From the NCBI GenBank assembly GCA_947482665.1, contig CANKJK010000006.1:62001-126000 (forward strand): DNA of 64,000 bases, written 5' to 3'. Position numbers and translations under genes: made by a program. This DNA comes from Acidobacteriota bacterium (GTDB lineage Bacteria; Acidobacteriota; Vicinamibacteria; Vicinamibacterales; UBA2999). Shown here one piece after another: positions 36,769-43,960 of this stretch. Under the pieces are notes generated by a model. It made no database searches. It was given only the letters and a program-made list of their open reading frames with translations, and was not told the DNA's origin. The number at the start of each line of letters is the position of its first letter. The first letter of the stretch is position 1.

Positions 36769-38517
36769 TCAGGACGCGGCGGGCCTGTCGGGGATTCGGA
36801 TCAGGAACGTGGTGCCACGCGCGCCGCTGGCTTCCACGGTCACTCGCCCACCATGCTGGTGCATCACGTTCTGCACGACGGTCAGGCCCAGCCCGGTACC
36901 CTTCTGTTTGCCGTGACTCACAAACGGCTCGAAGAGGGTGTCCGTGATCGCGGCTGGAATCCCTGGACCATTGTCGATGACGCGAATCTCCAGGCCATCG
37001 GCGCTACGAGTCGCCTGCAGGAGGATTTTTCCGGTCGAGGGCGACACGGTCTCCGCGGCATTGAAGAGCAGATTCAGCAGGGCCCGTTCAAGCTTGGCCG
37101 GGTCAAAGAACGCGGGCTCCTCGCCACCGTCCGCCTGGATGGTGACGTACTCATAATCCGGCAGCGCCTTGACCGTCCGGATCGCACGGTCCATCACGTC
37201 GGCCGGCCGCGCCTCCACGCGGCTCAAGGCTTCCCGCTCGTGCGAAAACCCGAGCAACGAGTTGATCTCCTCCAGCATGCGGTTGATCGCGATGCGGATC
37301 TCCTCCAGATAGTCCTTCCGCTGCGCAGCCGAGAGTTCGCGTTCGGCCAGAAACTCCGCATAGGCCTGGATCGCCGTCAGGGGATGCCGTAAGTCATGTG
37401 AGATGGTGTTGGCCATGCGCCCGATCGTGGCCATGCGCTCGGCCTCGAGGAGCTGATGCTGGGTCCGCTGGAGCTGCCCGCGCATCGCGGCAAACGCCGT
37501 CGTCAGGGCCGCCACTTCGTCACGGCCTGACGCGTCGAGAGGATAGGCGTAGTCGCCCCGTTCCAGCGCGCGGACGCCGCTCACCAGCGTCTCGAGTGGA
37601 CGGGTAATCGTCGTCGAGACGAAGAAGACGAGGATCGAACCCGACAACACCGCCACCGCGCCAATGCCGATGATCCACTGATTCAGACTCGCCAGAAACG
37701 CCGTGGCGGCGTCGAAGGACTTCAGCACCGTCAGCGTCACCGGCGTCTCGGTGGGCGTGGAGAGCCTGACCGTGGACGCCAGGAACACCTCGGGCCCGAG
37801 CCGCACCTCACGCGAGGCCTCCCTGCCGGCGGGCGCCGCCATGAGCGCGGCCCCCTCGGCCCGCGCACTGGCAGGCAGCGTCGTCGCCACGATGCGTCCG
37901 TCGTAGCCGAACGCCACGGAGCTGGCGGCCACGCGGCCGACCTCGGCGGCCACCTCGTCACTGACTTCGTAGCCCACACCGAGCAGGCCCAGGGCGTACC
38001 CGCCCTGTGGGGTCTCAAGCGTGATCGGCTGGAAGAACACCTGGAAGATCCGTCCCCCCCCGTACCACCAGGCCGTGGATTCGTGCCGCTCCAGATAGGC
38101 GCGCAGGCCAGTCTCCGCCGTCTCCGCCGGCACCTGCGCCGAGCTCGCATGAAAGGCCGCCAACCGGCCGTCACGATCCGCGAGCACGAACAGCTGGCTA
38201 CCGGCCAGCTCCCAGAAGGTCGACGACGCATCCTGGATCGTCGCCGGGTCGCCCGACGTCATCAGCGCCTTGAGCGTGGGCAGGGCGGCGAGCAGGCCCG
38301 CCGTACGCTCCAGCATGCGCTCCCGTTGCGCGTGCTGAAAACGGAACGACTCGATGGACCCCGCCAGATCGTCCGAGAGTTGTTGCCGCACGCGTACCTC
38401 CACCCGGTAGCGCACGGTCAGCAGGACGGCGGCCGTGAGCAGGGCGGAAATGGCCGCGAAGGCGAGCAGAAACTTGCCCCGCAGCGTCAATGCGGGGATG
38501 AAGGTGCGCAGGCTCAC
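36769..38517 (-). CDS. Membrane sensor histidine kinase
   Basis: The 582-residue kinase has a membrane helix at 15-35 and an extracytoplasmic sensor of about 240 residues (Cache-like, with FVLADRDGRLAAFH and VGYEVSDEV). A second helix (281-300) is followed by HAMP (301-355), a phospho-acceptor domain with H374 in ISHDLRHPL, and an ATPase domain with N-box LLNLLFNAAE, DNGPGIP and GTGLGLTVV boxes. All catalytic parts are present. Its GTG start overlaps the response-regulator stop by four bases (GTGA), so the two are translated together and are a cognate pair. The signal is unknown. Confidence 0.93.
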   Translation of the reverse strand: MSLRTFIPALTLRGKFLLAFAAISALLTAAVLLTVRYRVEVRVRQQLSDDLAGSIESFRFQHAQRERMLERTAGLLAALPTLKALMTSGDPATIQDASSTFWELAGSQLFVLADRDGRLAAFHASSAQVPAETAETGLRAYLERHESTAWWYGGGRIFQVFFQPITLETPQGGYALGLLGVGYEVSDEVAAEVGRVAASSVAFGYDGRIVATTLPASARAEGAALMAAPAGREASREVRLGPEVFLASTVRLSTPTETPVTLTVLKSFDAATAFLASLNQWIIGIGAVAVLSGSILVFFVSTTITRPLETLVSGVRALERGDYAYPLDASGRDEVAALTTAFAAMRGQLQRTQHQLLEAERMATIGRMANTISHDLRHPLTAIQAYAEFLAERELSAAQRKDYLEEIRIAINRMLEEINSLLGFSHEREALSRVEARPADVMDRAIRTVKALPDYEYVTIQADGGEEPAFFDPAKLERALLNLLFNAAETVSPSTGKILLQATRSADGLEIRVIDNGPGIPAAITDTLFEPFVSHGKQKGTGLGLTVVQNVMHQHGGRVTVEASGARGTTFLIRIPDRPAAS

Positions 38518-39191
38518 GGGACGAACTTGTAGCCGGCGCTATAGACGGTCACCAGATGCGCCGGGCTTGCCGGCGCGCGCTCCAGCTTCTGCCGGAGCGT
38601 CAGGATGTGCGAGTCCACCGTCCGTGTTGAGGGGTAGGAGTCGTAGCCCCAGACCTCACTCAGCAACTGGTCGCGTGAAAACACGCGATTGGGATGCTGG
38701 GCAAAGTATTTCAACAGCTTGAATTCCTGGGGTGTCAGCGAGACCGCCGCACCGCCACGGGTGGCTTCCATGCGGCCGAAATCGATTGCCACATCGTCAA
38801 AATAGAGCTGCTCGACCGGCTGGCTGCGCCGCGCGCGCCGGAGCACGGCCCGCACGCGCGCCAGTAGCTCCTTCGGACTGAACGGCTTGGTGACGTAGTC
38901 GTCCGCGCCGAGTTCGAGCAGCAGCACCCGGCTGACCTCATCGGGCGAGCCGGTGAGGATGATGATCGGCACATCCTCGGACAGGCGCCGGATCTGGCGG
39001 CAGGCATCCTGGCCCCCCATCTGCGGCATCCGCAGATCGAGGATCACGAAATTGGGACGCGCTGACGAGAACAGCGCGAGGCCCTCGACGCCATTCTGCG
39101 CCGTGAGCACCGTGTAGCCCTCGTCCTGGAACAGCTCCTGCAGCGCCTTGCGTGTCGCGCGGTCGTCCTCGACGACAAGGATCTTCTCCAT
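38514..39191 (-). CDS. OmpR-type response regulator
   Basis: The 225-residue protein has a receiver domain (acidic D9-D10, phospho-acceptor D52 in VILDLRMPQMGG, lysine in TKPFSPKELL) and a winged-helix output (LTPQEFKLLKYFAQHPN, RTVDSHILTLRQKL, VYSAGYKFVP) of the OmpR/PhoB class. It is the partner of the kinase that follows. The ATG at 39191 begins the receiver domain; open frame continues far upstream without family sequence. Only 31 bases separate it from the divergent porin gene, so it may control that porin and the cupredoxin. Confidence 0.95.
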   Translation of the reverse strand: MEKILVVEDDRATRKALQELFQDEGYTVLTAQNGVEGLALFSSARPNFVILDLRMPQMGGQDACRQIRRLSEDVPIIILTGSPDEVSRVLLLELGADDYVTKPFSPKELLARVRAVLRRARRSQPVEQLYFDDVAIDFGRMEATRGGAAVSLTPQEFKLLKYFAQHPNRVFSRDQLLSEVWGYDSYPSTRTVDSHILTLRQKLERAPASPAHLVTVYSAGYKFVP

Positions 39192-39222
39192 TCGGGACTC
39201 GGGCGATAATAGCAGTTCACCC

Positions 39223-40653
39223 ATGCAGGTCCCCTTCCGGCTTCGACGCGCCGCGGTGCTGTGCCTCGGGTGCGTGGTGCTGCTGACGATGCCGGCCTTC
39301 GCGCAGACACCCGCGCCGGTGGACGTCGCCGCGCAGATCGCCGCCCTGCAGCGCGCCATCGAAACCCTCCAGCGTGAGCTCGCCACATCCCACCAGCACA
39401 CACTGGAACTGGAAACGCAGTTGCGCGCCCTGCGGGCCGAGCTGGACGAAGAGCGCGACCTCATCCAGGCCGAAGCGAGCACGCTGGACCAGACCAAGGT
39501 GGAGAGCGGCTCCAAATACCGCGTGCGCCTGTCGGGCCTGGCGATCACGCACGTCTCGATGACCACCGGCGCGGTGGATGGCACGGACCTGCCGCTCATC
39601 GCCCGCGCCCGCGACGAGGCACAGCCCGGCCACACGGTGACCGCCAGCGCCCGCCAGACGCAAGTCGGCATCAGCGTGTTCGGCCCGGAGGTGCGTGGGC
39701 TGCGCACGGCGGCAGAGGTGCGCTTCGATTTCTTCGCGGGCTTCCCCAGCGCGGCCGACGGCCTCAGTGCCGCCATCATGCGGCTGCGCACCGTGTCGCT
39801 CGCGGCCGAGGGCACCACGACCTCGATCCGCGCCGGTCAGGAAGCGCCGTTCTTCTCGCCGCTCAGCCCCACCTCGGTGGCGTCGACCGCTTATCCGGCC
39901 CTCGCGGCGGCTGGCAACCTGTGGACCTGGACGCCGCAGGTGTATGTCGAGCATCGGCGCGGCGTGCCGGGCACCGGACAGTTCGTGCTGCAGGGCGGCG
40001 TGCTCGATCCGCTGACAGGCGAATCCCCCGCGAGCGAATACGCCCGGCAGCCCACGGCCGGTGAGCGAACCGGGTGGCTCGCCCCCGCGGGCCGCCTCGC
40101 CTGGCATCGCCAGCTCGCGGGTGACCGCCGGGTGAGCGTCGGAGGCGGCGCGTTCTCCTCGAATCAGGATTGGGGCCTCGGGCGGCGCATCAATGGCTGG
40201 GCGCTCACCGCGGACGCCGAGGTTCCGTTGGGTGCGCGCCTCACGCTGAGCGGAGAGCTGTATCGGGGCACGGCGATGGGCGGGCTCGGTGGAGGCGCCC
40301 ATGCGAGCGTCCTGTTCAGCGGCCCTGCGGCGCTGGCCACCACGCGGGTGCACGCGCTGACGAGCCGTGGCGGATGGGCACAGCTCGCCTGGCGCGTCTC
40401 GCCGGTCCTGCGGGCTCACATCGCCGGAGGCCTCGACCGCTCGCACCCCGACGCCGGCCTCGGCCCGCTGACAGCCCCGGACACGGACGTGCCACAGGCG
40501 CCGCGCAACGCGAGCGCGTTCACCAACCTGGTGTGGCAGCCGCGTTCCAATCTGCTGCTCTCGGCGGAATACCGCCGGCTCTGGACGACACCCCTGGCTG
40601 GCCCCGCCGTCACGGCCGGCCACCTCACCTTCGGGTTTGGCATTGCGTTCTAA
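39223..40653 (+). CDS. Outer-membrane porin-like barrel with N-terminal coiled coil
   Basis: The 476-residue protein has a signal peptide ending at PAFAQ and a coiled coil of about 60 residues (AAQIAALQRAIETLQREL and on). A barrel follows whose first strand is SKYRVRLSGLAITHV, ending in TFGFGIAF with a terminal Phe. The coiled-coil-plus-barrel plan is that of trimeric porins such as OprO/OprP, whose coils project into the periplasm. It is divergent from the two-component system and overlaps the cupredoxin gene by 17 bases. What it transports is unknown. Confidence 0.83.
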   Translation: MQVPFRLRRAAVLCLGCVVLLTMPAFAQTPAPVDVAAQIAALQRAIETLQRELATSHQHTLELETQLRALRAELDEERDLIQAEASTLDQTKVESGSKYRVRLSGLAITHVSMTTGAVDGTDLPLIARARDEAQPGHTVTASARQTQVGISVFGPEVRGLRTAAEVRFDFFAGFPSAADGLSAAIMRLRTVSLAAEGTTTSIRAGQEAPFFSPLSPTSVASTAYPALAAAGNLWTWTPQVYVEHRRGVPGTGQFVLQGGVLDPLTGESPASEYARQPTAGERTGWLAPAGRLAWHRQLAGDRRVSVGGGAFSSNQDWGLGRRINGWALTADAEVPLGARLTLSGELYRGTAMGGLGGGAHASVLFSGPAALATTRVHALTSRGGWAQLAWRVSPVLRAHIAGGLDRSHPDAGLGPLTAPDTDVPQAPRNASAFTNLVWQPRSNLLLSAEYRRLWTTPLAGPAVTAGHLTFGFGIAF

Positions 40654-41350
40654 TCGCTGGCGGCTTCTGCTGCTCGCCGCCCTGCTGGTAACGCCCCTGG
40701 CGGCCCAGCGGGGAGAGCCCGTCACGGTCACGGGCGCCATCTCCGTGGAAGGGGCACCGGCTGGCCGGCGCGACTGGAGCGGTGTCGCCGTCTGGCTGAC
40801 GCCACAGAGCGAGGAGGCACGCCACGCAGACGGCGCGGGCAAGCGGCTTCGGATCCTCCAGCACGGCAAGGAATTCGAGCCACACGTACTCGTCGTGCCG
40901 GTCGGCGCCACCGTGGACTTCCCCAATCTCGATCCGTTCTTCCACAACGTGTTCTCGCTCTTCGATGGACGCCGGTTCGACCTCGGGCTCTATGAGAGCG
41001 GCGCGTCACGCAGCGTGACGTTTCCCCGGGCGGGCATCTGCTTTCTCTTCTGCAACATCCACCCGAACATGAGCGCGACCGTGGTCGTCGTCGATACGCC
41101 CTACTACGCGACGACGGGGCGCACCGGCGCCTTCACCATCACCGGCGTGCCGCCGGGTCGCTACCGCTTGTCGCTCTGGCACGATCAGTTCCGCCCGACA
41201 CGCCCCGCGGACTTCCCCCGCGACGTCGTCGTAGGCGCCAGCCTCACGCTCGATCCGATCACCCTCGTTCAGGCGCACGACCCGATGACCGGGCACCAGA
41301 ACAAGTTCGGACACGAATACACACCCCCGGCCCACAACCCGCTCTATTGA
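40637..41350 (+). CDS. Exported cupredoxin with carboxypeptidase-regulatory-like tail
   Basis: The 237-residue protein starts at TTG inside the end of the porin gene (a second TTG is two codons on). After a signal peptide comes a cupredoxin domain with a full type 1 copper set: H103 in FFHN, C139, H142 and M145 in CNIHPNM. A short beta-domain (TGAFTITGVPPGRYRLSLW) follows, like carboxypeptidase-regulatory repeats. It resembles so-called methylamine utilisation proteins but no amine dehydrogenase is present. It is expected to carry electrons or copper in the periplasm. Tight coupling to the porin suggests they work or are regulated together. Confidence 0.87.
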   Translation: MALRSNRWRLLLLAALLVTPLAAQRGEPVTVTGAISVEGAPAGRRDWSGVAVWLTPQSEEARHADGAGKRLRILQHGKEFEPHVLVVPVGATVDFPNLDPFFHNVFSLFDGRRFDLGLYESGASRSVTFPRAGICFLFCNIHPNMSATVVVVDTPYYATTGRTGAFTITGVPPGRYRLSLWHDQFRPTRPADFPRDVVVGASLTLDPITLVQAHDPMTGHQNKFGHEYTPPAHNPLY

Positions 41351-41702
41351 CGCCATCGGGTCGCCGGCGGGCGCTCCCGTCGAGCACACGGACCAGCCCG
41401 TGCACATCACGCCCGGCCAGCGGATGAGATCAACCCAGATCCCCGGCCGCGACAACAGTCGAAGTCTCGGCCACGCGCTCGCCGAAGGCACACGGCGTCG
41501 CCTGGTCCTGCGCTGCCCATCGGGGACGCACAGGCAGGACTAGACGGCCCCGACGGTCAGGGCTGCAGTGGTCTCGCGCGCCACCGCCACGATCACGATG
41601 ATGTGAGCCGCTGGTCTGGGAGTTGTCAGAGCCGTGTCAAGAACTTGCAAAGACTGGCGCCGGCGCTGAGCGCTCCGGGCACAGGAGGCGGGGCGTCCGC
41701 GT
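41351..41702. other. Intergenic stretch without recognised gene
   Basis: About 350 bases lie between the cupredoxin stop and the stop of the convergent lipoprotein gene. Short open frames occur on the plus strand but show no signal peptide, known motif or good ribosome site. No convincing terminator or RNA gene was seen. Confidence 0.6.
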
Positions 41703-42833
41703 TCAGCGGGCGTGCGGCAGGGCGGTGCGGCGCGTGGCCAGGAGGAGATTGCTGGCCATCATCTGCCCGTATCCCACATGAAACGTGAGCGGGTGCACAT
41801 GGGCGCCGTCGGCGTAGGCGGCCGCGAGCGCCGGCTGAAAGTAGTTGTGAAACCGGGGAATCGGTTGCTTGTACAGGCCGAAGTACTGCGTGTCCCACGT
41901 CGCCTGGTCAAAGGAGCGCAGCGGCACACCCGTGTCGTCCTGCAGCACGGCCTGACTGCGGGTGAGCACGAAGTCCCGGATCGTCGAGAACAGCGGGCCA
42001 TGCATGCAGTAGGACGCCGCCTTGGTGAAGGTCACTGGCGGGGAGAGCGTGCGCATGAACGCGAGCAGCCCCCCGTGCTTCGCGAGGCCTGCATTGGAGA
42101 TGTCCGCCCTGAAGTAATAGAGCGTCCGCACTGTCGGGTCGTGGTCATCGACAAAGGTGATGCGCCCGCCTGGCGTGCCCCGGCCGCTCGCGGACCCGGC
42201 CGGCGTCACATGGCCATCCGCGGAGAGTTCGATCGTGTCCACCGTCAGGATCTGGTGGTGGGTGCCGCCGACGAAGGTCACCAGCAGCGTCAGAATCCCG
42301 TCCTGATAGAGATCGCTCTCCATCTCGCGGGTGTAGAAGAAGCTGCCCGTGAGCAGCGGCGTCACGGCCTTCTCGACGCGGGCATAGGTCGCGGCCACGG
42401 CACTGGCCGGCAGTGCATCCAGGTCACTCACCTTGCCGACGCGTTCGAGCCCCGCCAGCACGTACGTGTGCGCGCGGGGAAAGAATGCGTGGGGAAAGAG
42501 GAAGTCCGCGCCGGCAAAGGGATAGAAGACCGTCTCGAATGACTGCACCGGCGCGAGCGCCTCTCGGGCCCAGGGCCGGACGCGCTCGGCCACAGCGGCA
42601 TCATGGGGCGCCCAGAGTACGGCCATCGCGGCGGCATGCGTGGCAAAGGCCTCCTGTGTGCGGAGGGGATCGTCAGCAGGTCCCTCCGGGTCCTGGACGC
42701 CGGCGAGCAGTCGTGCCGTTCGTGTCAGCCGACGAGCCGCCTCGCGCCCGGCGCGGGAGAGGGGCGCAGGGGTGGCCGACGTTGAGCGCGGCGCCGGCGG
42801 GGTTCCACCCGAGCATGAGGTGAACAGTCCCAC
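41703..42833 (-). CDS. Uncharacterised lipoprotein, start uncertain
   Basis: The frame from the GTG at 42833 encodes 376 residues, and the first residues (GLFTSCSGG) are the end of a lipoprotein signal with the Cys at position 7. In the same frame upstream the bases read TRFVLLLAV, which completes a normal signal peptide. No ATG, GTG or TTG opens that part, so the true start may be a rare codon or a changed one. The body contains FYPFAGADFLFPHAFFPRA and TYVLAGLE, then an alpha/beta region with FVDDHDP. From memory this looks like an unnamed family of bacterial lipoproteins. Function unknown. Confidence 0.62.
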   Translation of the reverse strand: MGLFTSCSGGTPPAPRSTSATPAPLSRAGREAARRLTRTARLLAGVQDPEGPADDPLRTQEAFATHAAAMAVLWAPHDAAVAERVRPWAREALAPVQSFETVFYPFAGADFLFPHAFFPRAHTYVLAGLERVGKVSDLDALPASAVAATYARVEKAVTPLLTGSFFYTREMESDLYQDGILTLLVTFVGGTHHQILTVDTIELSADGHVTPAGSASGRGTPGGRITFVDDHDPTVRTLYYFRADISNAGLAKHGGLLAFMRTLSPPVTFTKAASYCMHGPLFSTIRDFVLTRSQAVLQDDTGVPLRSFDQATWDTQYFGLYKQPIPRFHNYFQPALAAAYADGAHVHPLTFHVGYGQMMASNLLLATRRTALPHAR

Positions 42834-42935
42834 GGCGAGCAGCAGGACGAATCGTGTGAGGAAGGTGTTGATAGGACTATCTTACGGGAGACGCCGCGGC
42901 GGCGTACGACGCACGCCCCACGCAAGGAGCCTCAG

Positions 42936-43865
42936 GTGACGCCAACAACGCTCGGACGACTGGCCAGACGCGGGCGGCACGTGGCCGTCTGGGCGGCGAT
43001 CGCTGGCCTGGTACTCGTGGCGGCACCGGCCCTGGAGGCAGGCGGCATTAAGCACGGCACGGTTCGCCTGCGGGACGGCGTCACCATCCACTACCGGGCC
43101 ACTGCGAAGGGGCCAGGCCCCACGCTGGTCTTCGTCCCGGGCTGGATGATGACCGGCGCGATCTGGGAACCCCAGCTCACGCACTTCGCGGCTACACGCC
43201 ACGCGGTGGCCCTCGACCCCCGTGGCCAGGGTCGCTCCACCAAGACGCCCGAAGGCCTCCAGCCCGCCGCGCGCGCACGGGACATCAAGGGCGTCATCGA
43301 CCGGTTGAAGCTGGCCCCCGTCGTCCTGGTGGGCTGGTCGATGGGGGCATCGGAGGTGGCGCAGTTCGTGGATCAGTTCGGCACGGCCGACCTCGCGGGC
43401 CTTGTGCTCGTCGACCAGTCGCTCGGCGGTGAGCCGAACCCGGCGGCCCGGTCGGCCGTCATCCAGTGGCTCGGCGATGTGCAGGCGGACCGGCTGAAGG
43501 AGACGACCGCCTTCGTGCGGGGCCTCTTCAAGCAGCCGCAGCCCGAGGCCTATCTCGCCAGGGTCACGAAGGACGCGATGGCGACCCCCACGGCCACCGC
43601 CGTGGCGCTCTACGTGGGGTCGATGGCCTCCAGCAGCGCCGCCGCCCTTGCCCGGATCGACAAGCCCACGCTCATCGTCTACGCCTCGGACCTGGATCCG
43701 GACCCGGCCTACGTCCGCATGCAGGCGCGGATTGCCGGGTCGCGGCTCGAGCGGATCGAGGGCGCCGGCCATGCGCTCTTCGTGGACCAGGCCGACCGCT
43801 TCAACCGTGTGCTTGACGCCTTCGTAAGCGGCCTGCCGGACGGACGCGCAGCACATCCACGCTAG
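42936..43865 (+). CDS. Exported alpha/beta hydrolase
   Basis: The 309-residue protein starts at GTG with AGGAG six bases upstream and has an N-terminal signal or anchor (VAVWAAIAGLVLVAAPALEAGG). The hydrolase fold shows the oxyanion region VFVPGWMM, the nucleophile S135 in VGWSMGASE, an acid in YASDLDPDP and a histidine in EGAGHALF, so the triad is complete. It probably acts on an ester in the periplasm; the substrate is unknown. It is divergent from the lipoprotein gene across about 100 bases. Confidence 0.9.
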   Translation: MTPTTLGRLARRGRHVAVWAAIAGLVLVAAPALEAGGIKHGTVRLRDGVTIHYRATAKGPGPTLVFVPGWMMTGAIWEPQLTHFAATRHAVALDPRGQGRSTKTPEGLQPAARARDIKGVIDRLKLAPVVLVGWSMGASEVAQFVDQFGTADLAGLVLVDQSLGGEPNPAARSAVIQWLGDVQADRLKETTAFVRGLFKQPQPEAYLARVTKDAMATPTATAVALYVGSMASSSAAALARIDKPTLIVYASDLDPDPAYVRMQARIAGSRLERIEGAGHALFVDQADRFNRVLDAFVSGLPDGRAAHPR

Positions 43866-43960
43866 CGCGCGGACCGCTCGGTGCCGTGCCTCCGCGCACG
43901 CCTCGGTCCGTGGCGCAGCCCCACACGAAGGCGCTATCCTCGACAGGCCAGAGACACTGC

